Positions 34,912 through 44,562 of a stretch of 64,000 nt of DNA are shown piece after piece; within the stretch, counting starts at the first letter, position 1, and the number at the start of each line of letters is the position of its first letter. This DNA comes from DASCOT01 sp965197275 (GTDB taxonomy: Bacteria; Acidobacteriota; UBA890; WLXD01). A program made the translations under genes and the position numbers. The notes below the pieces were generated by a model that was not told the DNA's origin, searched no databases, and worked only from the letters and a program-made list of their open reading frames with translations. The DNA lies in assembly GCA_965197275.1 (NCBI GenBank), contig CBDAMQ010000026.1, forward strand, positions 1-64,000, in the 5' to 3' direction.

Positions 34912-36030
34912 TCAGGCTCGGGCCGGCTCCGCCACCATGACCTCCTCGATTGCGGCGAGCGCCGGCGCAAAGAGCTCGGGCTCGGTGGCGCCGAAGGCGA
35001 CACGGAAATGTTCCGGGTGGCCGAAACAGTCGCCAGGCGACAGCAGGATCCCCGCCGCCGCCAGCTGCTCACAAAGTGGACGGGCTGAGGGTTCGTCGAC
35101 GACCCACGGAAACGCGATCAGGCCGCCCTCCGGCTCGACCCAATGGAAGCGATCGGGGTGCCGGTCCAAGAACGCCCGCAGGACGGCGAGATTCTGGCTG
35201 CCGACCGACCGTGCGCGACCCAGCACGCGCTGTCGCTGTCGCAGGGCGATCGCCGCTAGCCGCTCCGACAGCGGCGAAGTCGAGATCGTGAAGAAGCCCC
35301 GAAGGTCGAAGTAGGTCTTGCGGCGCCCGGGATCCGTGTCGACGATCCAGCCCAGCCGCAGCCCGGCCAGCGACATGGCCTTGGACATGTCCCCGACCAG
35401 CACAGCGCCGTCGACGACAGCACCCGACGCCGAGGTTCCCGCGTGCGCGATTGGGTGCTGTACCTGATCGATCGCCACCACCGCACCACGCCGTGCCGCA
35501 GCCTCCTGGATGGCACGCATGGCGGTCTCGCTGACGATGGCGCCCGTGGGGTTGTGGGGGGTGTTGACGATGACCAGGCCGGTGCGGTCGTCAATGAGGT
35601 CGATCACGCTCTGTGGATCCAGCCGGAAGCCGTCGCCGCGGCGCAGTCGATAGGATCGCGCCTCCTGGTCGAAGATCTGCGGCAACGCAGCGAAGCTCGG
35701 GTATCCAGGGTCGGGGAACACGACATTGCCGCCCGGAGTGGCGCCGGCGGCAACCAACATCGCCAGTCCCTCGGCGGCGCCGGAGGTGATTCGAACGTGC
35801 TCCGGGGCGGAGTCGGTGTGTGCCGCGACCGCCTCGCGAAGCTCCTCGGATCCGGTCAGCGGCGCGTAGGTGAGCCGGTCGTCACCGAGCGCGTCTGGGG
35901 TCAGACCCTCGAGGGCGAGCAGCTCGGAAAGCGTCCACACCGGCCCGGTGCTGCCGGACAGGTTATAGCGCAGCGGACGCGCTTCGTGCTCGTGCATCCA
36001 CAGTTCGAGCGCGAAGGTCGGGATGGACAT
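34912..36030 (-). CDS. Class I/II PLP-dependent aminotransferase
   Basis: A 372-residue fold-type I enzyme. LTYAPLTGSEELREAVAAH, ITSGAAEGLAMLVAAGATPG, VVFPDPGYPSFA, VIVNTPHNPTGAIVSE and GDMSKAMSLAGLRLGWIV (PLP-binding Lys in SKAMS) are all in the usual order. The DEVY-like segment is replaced by AIDQVQHP, so the Tyr that contacts the PLP oxygen is absent in its usual place. The substrate is not predictable. It is cytoplasmic, unlike most neighbours, and starts 74 bases upstream of the exported hydrolase on the same strand. Confidence 0.87.
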   Translation of the reverse strand: MSIPTFALELWMHEHEARPLRYNLSGSTGPVWTLSELLALEGLTPDALGDDRLTYAPLTGSEELREAVAAHTDSAPEHVRITSGAAEGLAMLVAAGATPGGNVVFPDPGYPSFAALPQIFDQEARSYRLRRGDGFRLDPQSVIDLIDDRTGLVIVNTPHNPTGAIVSETAMRAIQEAAARRGAVVAIDQVQHPIAHAGTSASGAVVDGAVLVGDMSKAMSLAGLRLGWIVDTDPGRRKTYFDLRGFFTISTSPLSERLAAIALRQRQRVLGRARSVGSQNLAVLRAFLDRHPDRFHWVEPEGGLIAFPWVVDEPSARPLCEQLAAAGILLSPGDCFGHPEHFRVAFGATEPELFAPALAAIEEVMVAEPARA

Positions 36031-36416
36031 CGTTCACCTCCATGACCCCGTTACGTATACAGGGACCTTCAGGATCGGGCGGCGGACGCTGACATCACCA
36101 TGCCTAATCCCTCGCTGTCGTCGACGACTGCACTGTACCAGTCGATTTGCAGCTCTCGCGCCAGGTCTGTGCTCGCCCCAGCGGAACAGAGCGGGTACCA
36201 GGAAGTCGATGGCGAGGTCGGGCGGGTCGGACGGTAGGCTGGCCATGAGCCAGCAGCCCTTAAAGTCGTCAGCGGGTGCTTCTATGAGTTACGAAGTGCG
36301 GATATCTTGAAGATCCCACATCACGGCGCTCCTCTTATCACCGCAGCTACGCCAGATTCCTACTATGGCGATACCGTTGCTGACCGGTAGACACATCCGC
36401 AACTGAGGTCGACCCT
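36031..36416. other. Intergenic stretch
   Basis: About 385 bases between divergent genes. A short minus-strand frame (ending before 36040) contains ARELQIDWYSAVVDDSEGLG but has no clear start or family. I see no RNA gene, repeat or confident promoter. Confidence 0.4.
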
Positions 36417-37880
36417 GTGGACCGACGCGAGTTCCTGCTGGCATCCATGGCGGCGGTGGGTACCACGTCGTCTTCCGCAGCCGTCACGGCGCCAGTTCAC
36501 CGGGCGCCCGCGGCGAGGCCACGCCTGGCGGCACGGGAGCTGCAAGAGCTCCTCGATGACTCGATCCGCGCCCTCGGGATCGTCGGGGCTCAACTGGCCG
36601 TCTTCGATGGCGAGCAGGTTTTCCAGCACGCCACCGGGTTGGCCGACAGGGAACGGCAGCGGTCGGTAGACGTCGAGACGCTCTTCCAGATCGGATCGAC
36701 TACCAAGCTGTTCAACGCGGCCCTGGTCATGTCCCTGGTAGACGAGGGCATCGTCGACCTCGACGCACCCGCCAAGACGTGGCTCGATGAGCTTCGGCTT
36801 GCCGACGACGATGCGACGAGCACCGTAACGCTGCGGCAGCTGCTGTCGATGTCCTCCGGAATCGACAACGGTCCGTATACGGATCACGGCCGCGGCGCCG
36901 GTGCCCTGGCTCTCTACGTCGCCGAGCTAGCCGGCATCCCACAAGTTTTCTCGCCCGGCACGGCCTTCGGCTACTCGAATGCAGGCATCAACGTGGCTGG
37001 CCTGGTCGCGCAGCAGGCGACCGGTACGGTGTGGGAGACGCTCCTCTCGGAGAGAATCCTCGCGCCGCTGTCGTTGACGCACTCGGCCACCTATCCGGAG
37101 GAGCTGCTATTCCATTCCGTGGCGCTAGGCTATGCGTACGAGCCCGATTCCGCCGAGCCCACGCGCGTTCCGTACTGGGGCCTGCCGCGGTCGATGGCGC
37201 CGGCCGGCGGGACGCTCTGTTGCAGCGCCGGCGACCTGGTGCGTTTCGCCCGAATGTTCCTCGCGGGTGGCGAGGCGCGATCGGGAAAACGGGTGCTGTC
37301 CGCCGCGGCGGTCGAAACGATGCAGACACCGCAGGTCACGCTTCCGAATCGGGTCCTGGCGCAGAAGTGGTGCGCGGGTCCCTACTGGAAGCAGTGGGGC
37401 AACGAGGCGATCTTGGGCCACAGCGGTACCAACACCGGCGGTTCGTCGATGCTCCTGTGGTGCCCGGCGCGCAACGTAGCGGCCGCGACGATCTCCAACG
37501 TTCCTGCGCAGGGCTATCCGCTCGCTGACCGGGTCTTCGACACGCTGTTTCCCCATATGTTCGGTATCTCGAAGCCCGAGACGCCGACGGCGAACACGGT
37601 CACCCCGGTAGAAGTAGACCTGCAACGTTATGTGGGACAGTTCGACGCGTGGGGGCTCCGCTTCACGTTCAACGCGGAGGACGGGCAGCTCGTGGCCCGC
37701 ATGGAAGGCGACGGCGACCTGTCCTCGGAGCTCATTCCGCTCGGCGAGGATCGGTTTCTGCCGGCGAATTTCGCCATGAGCGGCAACCGCGGTTGGGACG
37801 TTGCCTTCTGGGGCGATGACGGTACAGGTCGGGCGACCCACTACCTGAACGGGGTTTTCGCGCTGCGACGCACGAGCTGA
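36417..37880 (+). CDS. Beta-lactamase-fold serine hydrolase, Tat-exported
   Basis: A 487-residue protein. MDRREFLLASMAAVG is a twin-arginine signal. The serine hydrolase domain has the S-x-x-K motif (STTK, about residue 94), the Y-x-N motif in FGYSNAG (about 186), and HSGTNTGG in place of KTG. A C-terminal beta domain (VDLQRYVGQFDAWGLRFTF onwards, about 395-487) resembles the lipocalin-like tail of class C beta-lactamase/penicillin-binding-protein relatives. It could be an esterase, D-aminopeptidase or peptidoglycan enzyme rather than a resistance enzyme. The start is GTG 36417. Confidence 0.88.
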   Translation: MDRREFLLASMAAVGTTSSSAAVTAPVHRAPAARPRLAARELQELLDDSIRALGIVGAQLAVFDGEQVFQHATGLADRERQRSVDVETLFQIGSTTKLFNAALVMSLVDEGIVDLDAPAKTWLDELRLADDDATSTVTLRQLLSMSSGIDNGPYTDHGRGAGALALYVAELAGIPQVFSPGTAFGYSNAGINVAGLVAQQATGTVWETLLSERILAPLSLTHSATYPEELLFHSVALGYAYEPDSAEPTRVPYWGLPRSMAPAGGTLCCSAGDLVRFARMFLAGGEARSGKRVLSAAAVETMQTPQVTLPNRVLAQKWCAGPYWKQWGNEAILGHSGTNTGGSSMLLWCPARNVAAATISNVPAQGYPLADRVFDTLFPHMFGISKPETPTANTVTPVEVDLQRYVGQFDAWGLRFTFNAEDGQLVARMEGDGDLSSELIPLGEDRFLPANFAMSGNRGWDVAFWGDDGTGRATHYLNGVFALRRTS

Positions 37881-37889
37881 TACCAGCGT

Positions 37890-37904
37890 GGATCGGAGCG
37901 ATCC
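37890..37904. terminator. Candidate bidirectional hairpin between convergent genes
   Basis: GGATCG-gag-CGATCC, a perfect 6-bp stem, lies in the 36-base gap between the serine hydrolase and the S9 peptidase genes. No T-tract is present, so this is weak. Confidence 0.25.
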
Positions 37905-37916
37905 TCAGAAGGTCGA

Positions 37917-40277
37917 TCAATCAGGCGCGGGATCTTTGATCCGATAGCCGGCCGGCGGCTCTGCCCCCATGAGATGCTCGACGAAGTAGTCCCAGAACCT
38001 CCGGGTGTAGTAGGTGCTGATGCCCGTGTGGGCTGTGTTCGGAAGCAGCATGAGGTCGAAGTCCTTGTGGTGCTTCACTAGGGCGTCGATCATCTGGCGC
38101 ATGAAGGCGGGGTCGGCGTTCTCATCGAGCTCGCCGTAGGCAATCATGAGCTTGCCCTCGAGGTTGCCGGCGAGGCTCATGTTGTCGGCGCCCTCGTACT
38201 CGTCGCCGACCGGGTAGCCTTGGTACTTCTCGCCCCAGTAGGCGACGATGGCGCGGGGGTCGGAGTAACCGACGGTCGAGAACGCCACCTTGTAGAAATC
38301 GGGGTACGCCAGGATGGCCCGCACGGTGGCGTAGCCGCCCGAGGAGCCTCCGAAGATCCCGACCCGATCGAGATTCATATACGGGCGCCGCTCTGCCAGC
38401 TGCCGCATGCCGGCGATGTGATCCTCGAGGCCGCCGCCGTCCTGCAGGTTGCCGTACGACACGTCGTGGAAGGCCTTGGAGCGGAACGGTGTTCCGAGAC
38501 CGTCGATCGTAAAGACGATGAAGCCGAGCTCGGCGAGCGCCTCCGCATCCCAGAACCAGTAGCGCAACGCAGCGTCCTGATCGGCGCTCGGGAACGACTT
38601 CGACACCCGGCAGGTCTGCGGCCCCGGGTAGATGCTGTCGATCACCGGATAGGTCTTGTCGGGATCGAAGTTCGTCGGTAGGTGTAGCACACCGTACAGA
38701 TTGGTGACGCCGTCGCGCGCCTTCACCGTGAAGCGTTCTGGCCAGCTCCAGCCGGTCGCCAGCAGGGGCTCGACATCGGCTTTTTCGAGGGTCGTAACCA
38801 ACTTCCCGTCGGTGGTACGTAGCACCGAAGTCGGAGCCATGTCGACCCTGGAGTAGGTGTCGACGAAGACACCGCCGCCAGGCGACATGGTGATGAGGTG
38901 GTCGGCATCTTCGGGCGTGAGCAGCTGCAAATGGGAGCCATCTAGGCCGATGCGGTACAAGTGGCGATAGTACGGGTCGCGCCCGGTCTCGCGCCCGCCT
39001 GCCGTGAAGTAGGCGACGCGTTCGTTCTCGTCAACATGCACGAGGTTCCGCACCACCCACTCGCCGGAGGTGATCTGATGCTTGAACCCACCGGTGTCGG
39101 CGCTGTACAGGTACAGGTGTGCCCAACCGTCGCGCTCCGAGAACCAGATCACCTCGGAGCCATCGGCCAACGGCCACACGTTGGGGTTGTCGGCGTAGAA
39201 GTCGACGTTGAGATCGACGTAGGTGTCGCTGGTCTCCTCGAGGATCGTGCCGGTCAGGCCGCTCACCGTATCAGTAACGTGCAACGTCATCTTCTTGAAA
39301 CCGCGCTCCTCGCGAACCGTGTAAAGGCACTCGGCGTCGCGGCTCCAGAACACGTAGTTGAAATCGATGGGGCCGGCGAGCGTCACTGGCCAGGGCTCCA
39401 CCTCCACCGGAATGCGCGTGCGCTGCTCGACGTCGAAGATGACCAGCTCGGCCAGCGGGATGATCTCGTCGCCGGCCAACGGCATGCGGTACGAGGACAA
39501 GCGCGGTCGCACCCGATCGGGCGGTGTCGACTGCACGATGTGGAGTTGCTCGACGTCGCGCTGATCGAGCCGTTGGACGACGAGCTTCGCAGAATCCGGC
39601 GACCAGATGACAGCGGGCGGCAGGCGCAGATCGAGGCGCTGCACTGCCACCGCAGATTGGTTGGCCTCGGCACGACTGCCGTAGTCGTTGTAAGGCTCAC
39701 CGTCGTCGGTTAGCCGAACCCGCGCGCCGGTGGACAGGGAGCGCACGTAGAGGTTGTGGGCCTCGGTGTAGGCGGCCCATGCGCCGTCCGGGGAGACGAT
39801 CTCGTGCGGTGCCGGGGACTCCGGCGCCGCCGTCGGCTCACACACGTCGGTCGTCAGGTTGCAGCGCCAGCGGGTCGTATCCACGTCGAACTGAATCCAC
39901 CGGCTGTCGTTGAGGAACTTGAATTCCCGAAACGGAAGCGCGTGAGCGTCATGAGGCCGACCGGAGGCTTCTGCCATCGCCGCTGCGAGACGCGCATGAT
40001 CGAACGCTGGCCGCCGCTCGCCTCCGGCCGGGTTCACGAACACGAACTCCGTGCCTTCTCGGCTCCGGCTCCTGTACCAGAAACGGTCGCTTCCATCGAT
40101 CCAGTTGGGATCGACGCGCGCCGTGTACGTCAGGTCGCCGACGTTCCACGGGAGAAACGACTCGGCGCGTGCGTAGTGCGTCGAGGTGAGCTGAGGTTCG
40201 ACCGTGCCCGCCGGCGCGGCCAACAGCAGCCCGATCATCGCCGGGCCGGCTAGTCTGCTACGACCTGGAGAGGTCAT
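37917..40277 (-). CDS. Prolyl oligopeptidase-family S9 peptidase (dipeptidyl-peptidase IV type), exported
   Basis: About 786 residues. A signal region (LAGPAMIGLLLAAPAGTV) is followed by an N-terminal DPP-IV-type propeller (VSPDGAWAAYTEAHNLYVRS, VIWSPDSAKLVVQRLDQRDV, WFSERDGWAHLYLY) and a C-terminal alpha/beta-hydrolase domain. The nucleophile is in GIFGGSSGGYAT (about residue 645), the acid in GELDENADP, and the His in PNTAHTGI. G-G-S-S-G-G-Y replaces the usual G-W-S-Y-G-G. Such enzymes cleave dipeptides after proline or alanine in the periplasm. ATG 40277 has GAGGA before it. Confidence 0.9.
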   Translation of the reverse strand: MTSPGRSRLAGPAMIGLLLAAPAGTVEPQLTSTHYARAESFLPWNVGDLTYTARVDPNWIDGSDRFWYRSRSREGTEFVFVNPAGGERRPAFDHARLAAAMAEASGRPHDAHALPFREFKFLNDSRWIQFDVDTTRWRCNLTTDVCEPTAAPESPAPHEIVSPDGAWAAYTEAHNLYVRSLSTGARVRLTDDGEPYNDYGSRAEANQSAVAVQRLDLRLPPAVIWSPDSAKLVVQRLDQRDVEQLHIVQSTPPDRVRPRLSSYRMPLAGDEIIPLAELVIFDVEQRTRIPVEVEPWPVTLAGPIDFNYVFWSRDAECLYTVREERGFKKMTLHVTDTVSGLTGTILEETSDTYVDLNVDFYADNPNVWPLADGSEVIWFSERDGWAHLYLYSADTGGFKHQITSGEWVVRNLVHVDENERVAYFTAGGRETGRDPYYRHLYRIGLDGSHLQLLTPEDADHLITMSPGGGVFVDTYSRVDMAPTSVLRTTDGKLVTTLEKADVEPLLATGWSWPERFTVKARDGVTNLYGVLHLPTNFDPDKTYPVIDSIYPGPQTCRVSKSFPSADQDAALRYWFWDAEALAELGFIVFTIDGLGTPFRSKAFHDVSYGNLQDGGGLEDHIAGMRQLAERRPYMNLDRVGIFGGSSGGYATVRAILAYPDFYKVAFSTVGYSDPRAIVAYWGEKYQGYPVGDEYEGADNMSLAGNLEGKLMIAYGELDENADPAFMRQMIDALVKHHKDFDLMLLPNTAHTGISTYYTRRFWDYFVEHLMGAEPPAGYRIKDPAPD

Positions 40278-40588
40278 GCGCGAAGTCCTCATTGATAGCA
40301 CAACGCACCTGTTGAGCGATCCAGGGTTCGAGGCGAGGGTGCCAGCAGGATTACGGAGGTGACGCGGAGTGATTTGCAGAGCATAGACCGGACTCGAGGG
40401 CGTCTATTGGGTTTCTCCGGTGAGTCGCAGTGCCGAAGCCCGGCACCGGCAACCGCCGACACACGACTTCACGCGCGCGAGACGAACGCTCAAGTCTAGC
40501 GAACCGTGGCGTTGAAGGCACTTGCCCGCTACTATCCGGCGACAGGAGTTACGACGCCCGCGCAAGCGAAACCGAGCGTGTTGCCGTC

Positions 40589-42808
40589 ATGAGCAGCTCG
40601 TCTGATGTCCACCCGGATCCCCGGATCACCCGGCGAGGTTTCCTGCGGGCGACGGCAGGGCTGACGTTCGGATTTGTGGCTGGTCCGCCGGTGAATGGCG
40701 CCGCTGCGTCGTCGATTGAGGGCGACACGCTGGCACCCAACGTCTGGGTCAACATCGCGCCGGACGGAATCATCACCATCGTCAACCCGGCGGCCGAGAT
40801 GGGCCAGGGAACGATGACGGCGCTGCCGATCATCCTTGCCGAGGAACTCGACGCGGATTGGAGCGACGTTCGGATCGAGCTGTCGCCCTCCGACGACGAG
40901 GTGTACGGAAATCCTGGATACGTCGGTATTCTCCGCACTGGAGCAAGCGCTACGGTCGCCGGCTACTACGACACCTTGCGGTTGCACGGTGCGCAGGCAC
41001 GTCGGGTGCTGCTGGACAGCGCTGCAGCCAGGTGGGGCGTGCCGGTGGAAGAGCTTGCTACCGAGCCCAGCGTAGTCGTTCACGCAAACAGCGGCCGCAG
41101 ATTGACCTACGGCGAGGTGGCCGGATTCACGACCATGCCCCCGAATCCACCCGCCATCGAACCGGGTGACCTCAAAGATCCGGCCGAGTTCCGGCTCATC
41201 GGCCACGATGTTCCCCGGGCGGACATCCCGGCGAAGGTAGACGGATCGGCACAGTACAGCATGGACGTGCGCGTGCCGGAGATGGTCTACGCGACGGTGC
41301 TGCGGCCGCCGGTCAAGGGCGCTCTGCCGGAGCGGATCTCGGAGGGCGATGCGCGCAGCATCCCCGGTGTCCTGGAGATCGTCAGGCTCCCCTACGGAGT
41401 CGGTGTGGTAAGCGAGACCATCGAGGGGGCGCTGGCCGCCACGGGCAAGATCGAGGTCGAATGGCAGCCGGTAGAGGGCTCGACCTTCGACAGCGACGCG
41501 GAGCTCGAGGCCCAAGCTCGGCGGGCCCGCGAGTTGAGCCGCGATGGTGCCAGCCCGGAGGATCTGGAAGTGGAGCGCGCCCTCGCCGCCGCGCCCAACC
41601 GTTACCGATCCGAGTACACCACCGAGTTCGTATATCAGGCCCAGATGGAACCGTTGAACGCGGTGGCCTGGGTCACGGAGGGCGGCCAAAGAGCCGAGAT
41701 CTGGGCCGGGTCGCAAACGCCTACTTACCTGCTGCGCACGGCTTCCAAGACGCTCGAGATCCCCATGGAGAACATCACGCTCCATAGGATGTATCTCGGT
41801 GGCGGGTTCGGTCGCAGATCCGACATGAGGCACGAATATGTCGTTGACTCCCTGTTGCTCTCCCGCGCCGTGGGCAAGCCGGTCAAGCTCGTCTGGAGCC
41901 GCGAGGACGATGTTCGCTTCGGCCACTTCAAGCCCAGCAGCGCGCACTATCTACAGGCCGGCGTCGATGCCGGGGATCGAGTGACTGCCTGGGAACACCG
42001 GAGCGTGACGGACAATGTCCAGGCACAGGCCGACCCTTACATCAGAGCGCTGCGGCAACGGGTCAGCCAGGAGACGTTGAATGCAGTGACCTTCAGCCGC
42101 GATCGAGACTTGGGCGTCTATGATTTCGGACACCGACGAAGACAGACCGATTACCGAGCCCTACCGGTGCGGCTCGGCTGGATGCGAGGCGTCAGCACGC
42201 TGCTCAACGAGTTTGCTGCCGAGTCGTTCATCGACGAGATCGCAACCGACAGGGGTCGGGATCCGCTCGAATTTCGCCTGGCTCATTTGAACGAGCCGCT
42301 GGCACGGAGGGTGCTGAAGACCGTTGCCGAGATGGCGGGCTGGAGTGACTCCGGGGACCGAGCGCTCGGTGTCTCCTACGTGCCCTCTTTCGGTTGTTTG
42401 ATGGCAACCGTCGCGGAGGTATCGGTCGATCGCGACAGCGGATGGATACGTGTCTCCGACATCTGGGTAGCCGTCGATATCGGTATCCCGGTGCAGCCAC
42501 TCAACGCCGTCGGCCAGGTGGAGAGCTGTGTGGTGTATGCGCTGAGCAACGCTCTGACCGAGCGGATCTCTTTCAAGGATGGACGTGTGCAGCAGTCCAA
42601 CTTCCACGACTATCCGGTGATCACGATGGAGGATACGCCGCAGATCCATGTCCGGGTCGTGCGCTCTGAGAGAGCGCCGACCGGGGTCGGAGACCGCTCC
42701 GGCCTCGGGGTGGCGCCTGCAGTTGCCAGCGCCTTTGCCCGGCTGACCGGTCGCAGACTGCGACACATGCCCATGAGTCCCGAACGCGTTCTGCAGGCGT
42801 TGGTGTAG
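40589..42808 (+). CDS. Molybdopterin-binding large subunit, IorB-like (xanthine dehydrogenase family), Tat-exported
   Basis: About 739 residues with a Tat signal (TRRGFLRATAG, residues 14-24). It has the Mo-cofactor landmarks PAAEMGQGTMTALPIILAEEL, MYLGGGFGRRSD and LGWMRGVSTLLNEFAAESFI of the isoquinoline 1-oxidoreductase beta-subunit family. These enzymes hydroxylate N-heterocycles or aldehydes. At the C-terminus, where relatives have the catalytic Glu in GVGEP or GAGETP, this protein has PTGVGDRSGLGVAP, an Asp. The second such subunit in this window (63119) keeps the Glu. The iron-sulfur partner follows 26 bases downstream, in B-then-A order. Confidence 0.88.
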   Translation: MSSSSDVHPDPRITRRGFLRATAGLTFGFVAGPPVNGAAASSIEGDTLAPNVWVNIAPDGIITIVNPAAEMGQGTMTALPIILAEELDADWSDVRIELSPSDDEVYGNPGYVGILRTGASATVAGYYDTLRLHGAQARRVLLDSAAARWGVPVEELATEPSVVVHANSGRRLTYGEVAGFTTMPPNPPAIEPGDLKDPAEFRLIGHDVPRADIPAKVDGSAQYSMDVRVPEMVYATVLRPPVKGALPERISEGDARSIPGVLEIVRLPYGVGVVSETIEGALAATGKIEVEWQPVEGSTFDSDAELEAQARRARELSRDGASPEDLEVERALAAAPNRYRSEYTTEFVYQAQMEPLNAVAWVTEGGQRAEIWAGSQTPTYLLRTASKTLEIPMENITLHRMYLGGGFGRRSDMRHEYVVDSLLLSRAVGKPVKLVWSREDDVRFGHFKPSSAHYLQAGVDAGDRVTAWEHRSVTDNVQAQADPYIRALRQRVSQETLNAVTFSRDRDLGVYDFGHRRRQTDYRALPVRLGWMRGVSTLLNEFAAESFIDEIATDRGRDPLEFRLAHLNEPLARRVLKTVAEMAGWSDSGDRALGVSYVPSFGCLMATVAEVSVDRDSGWIRVSDIWVAVDIGIPVQPLNAVGQVESCVVYALSNALTERISFKDGRVQQSNFHDYPVITMEDTPQIHVRVVRSERAPTGVGDRSGLGVAPAVASAFARLTGRRLRHMPMSPERVLQALV

Positions 42809-42834
42809 CAGGCCTAGGCCCCCAGGAGGTCCCG

Positions 42835-43293
42835 ATGCGGTTCACCCTCATAGTCAACGGTAACGAGAAAACCGTCGAGGCCGAACCCGATACCCCCCTT
42901 CTCTGGATTCTGCGTGAACACATCGGGTTGACGGGGACGAAGTTCGGATGCGGGATCGGGATGTGCATGGCCTGCACGGTCCATCTCGACGGCGAACGAG
43001 CCCTGAGTTGCCAGACGCCGATCAGCTGGGCAGCGGACCAGGAGATCACGACGATCGAGGGTCTCGCGGCCACTCAGCATGCTCTCCTGGGGGCATGGGT
43101 CGCGGAGCAAGTGCCGCAGTGTGGCTACTGCCAGCCGGGGATGATCATGAATGCGGCTGATTTGTTGAGCAAGAACGACAACCCGAGTCGCGAGAACATC
43201 GTTACCCACATGCGAAACATCTGCCGTTGTGGCACCTATCCGCGGGTGATCCGCGCCATCGAGCGAGCGGTCGCGGAGCTCGATCGTCCGTAG
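42835..43293 (+). CDS. (2Fe-2S) small subunit of a molybdenum hydroxylase, IorA-like
   Basis: A 152-residue protein with both iron-sulfur clusters of the xanthine-dehydrogenase family: plant-type ferredoxin cysteines C39, C44, C47 and C59 (FGCGIGMCMACTVH) and the alpha-helical cluster C96, C99, C130 and C132 (CGYCQPGM, ICRCGTY). It passes electrons from the molybdenum centre of the preceding IorB-like subunit. No signal peptide is present, so it probably hitch-hikes through Tat with the large subunit. CAGGAGGT before the ATG sets the start. Confidence 0.93.
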   Translation: MRFTLIVNGNEKTVEAEPDTPLLWILREHIGLTGTKFGCGIGMCMACTVHLDGERALSCQTPISWAADQEITTIEGLAATQHALLGAWVAEQVPQCGYCQPGMIMNAADLLSKNDNPSRENIVTHMRNICRCGTYPRVIRAIERAVAELDRP

Positions 43294-43383
43294 GCGACGT
43301 CCATCGAGCTGTTCGACGAAGTGAATGGTTGTACCGACCCGCGAGACGATGACGGCGTCCTCGTGCTTCCGGTGAATCGCACA

Positions 43384-44445
43384 ATGCGGGCCGTGCTGCT
43401 GACCGGCCACGGCGGACTCGACAAGCTCGAGCACCGTGACGACGTCCCCGTTCCGATGCCAGGGCCGGGCGAGGTGCTGATCCAGGTCGGCGCGTGCGGG
43501 ATGAACAACACCGACGTCAATGCCCGTACAGGCTGGTACGCGAAGACGGTTTCCGCGGCCACCGGCGAAGACCATGCGACTCCTGACCAGGACGGCGGAT
43601 GGGGCGATAGTCTCAGCTTCCCGCGCATCCAGGGCGCCGACCCGGTGGGCCGAGTCGTTGCCGTTGGTGACCGCGTAGGCGACGCCCGCATCGGACAGCG
43701 TGTGCTCGTTGACGCCTGGCTGCGCGACCCGGGCGGACTCCTCGAGCGCGCCAGGTACCTCGGCTCCGAGGTCGACGGCGGCTACGCCGAGTTCGTGGCG
43801 GTACCCGCCAGCAACGCCCACCCGATCGAATCCGACCTGAGCGACGTAGAGCTGGCCACGTTTCCCTGCTCCTACGCCACTGCGGAGCACATGCTCCAGC
43901 GTGCCTTGGTGGAAGAGGGCCAGTGGGTCCTGGTAACGGGGGCCTCCGGTGGGGTGGGCGGCGCACTCGTTCAACTGGCCAGACGCCGCGGTGCCAGGGT
44001 ACTCGCCGTGACGAGCGCGGCGAAGGCCGCCGCAGTGCGCGCCATCGGCGCCCACGAGGTGCTCGATCGGGCGCGGCCCGACCTGGACGCTGCCGTGCTC
44101 GATTTGACCGGTGGCGTCGACGTGTTCGCCGACGTGGTGGGCGGCGAGTCGTTCGGTCCGCTGCTGGAGACCATCAGACGTGGTGGTCACTACACGAGCG
44201 CCGGCGCCATCGCTGGCCCGATCGTCTCGCTCGACCTTCGGACGCTGTACCTTCGCGACCTGACGCTGCACGGCGCGACCGTGCTTGGAGCCGAGGTGTT
44301 CGCCAAGCTCGTCAGCACCATCGAGCGCGGCGAGGTCAAACCTATGGTCGCCGCTACCTTTCCGCTGGATCAGATGGCCGAAGCCCAAGCCGCGTTCATG
44401 AAAAAGAAGCACGTCGGCGCGGTGGTGATCGAGATCGAGCGCTGA
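43384..44445 (+). CDS. Medium-chain dehydrogenase/quinone oxidoreductase-like protein
   Basis: About 353 residues: MRAVLLTGHGGLDKLEHRDD, GPGEVLIQVGACGMNNTDVN, IQGADPVGRVVAVGD, and the Rossmann motif VLVTGASGGVGGALVQLARRRGA. The zinc-binding Cys/His set of true alcohol dehydrogenases is not obvious, and GMNNTD at that position fits the zeta-crystallin/quinone oxidoreductase branch. Substrates are likely an enone, aldehyde or quinone. ATG 43384 gives the conserved MRAVL start; the open frame extends back to 43321. The cupin and Rieske genes follow on the same strand. Confidence 0.83.
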   Translation: MRAVLLTGHGGLDKLEHRDDVPVPMPGPGEVLIQVGACGMNNTDVNARTGWYAKTVSAATGEDHATPDQDGGWGDSLSFPRIQGADPVGRVVAVGDRVGDARIGQRVLVDAWLRDPGGLLERARYLGSEVDGGYAEFVAVPASNAHPIESDLSDVELATFPCSYATAEHMLQRALVEEGQWVLVTGASGGVGGALVQLARRRGARVLAVTSAAKAAAVRAIGAHEVLDRARPDLDAAVLDLTGGVDVFADVVGGESFGPLLETIRRGGHYTSAGAIAGPIVSLDLRTLYLRDLTLHGATVLGAEVFAKLVSTIERGEVKPMVAATFPLDQMAEAQAAFMKKKHVGAVVIEIER

Positions 44446-44562
44446 AGACCCGTCACATCGCCGCGCCGCGGTGTTGGATCTGCCGTAACCCAGCCGGTAG
44501 GCTCTCAGGCGCTCGCCGAGGGGCCACCACGGGTCGCCGACGGCGGCGAGGGGAACCCGCAC

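Noticed and set aside
36284..36298. A 15-base match (ATGAGTTACGAAGTG) to the reverse strand at 2323-2337, which looked like a second copy of an insertion-sequence end
   Set aside because: Matches of 15 bases are expected by chance between two places in 64 kb, and the flanks do not match.
36417..37880. Antibiotic-resistance beta-lactamase
   Set aside because: The S-x-x-K and Y-x-N motifs are shared by many esterases and peptidases; the KTG motif is replaced and a C-terminal domain is present, so resistance cannot be inferred.
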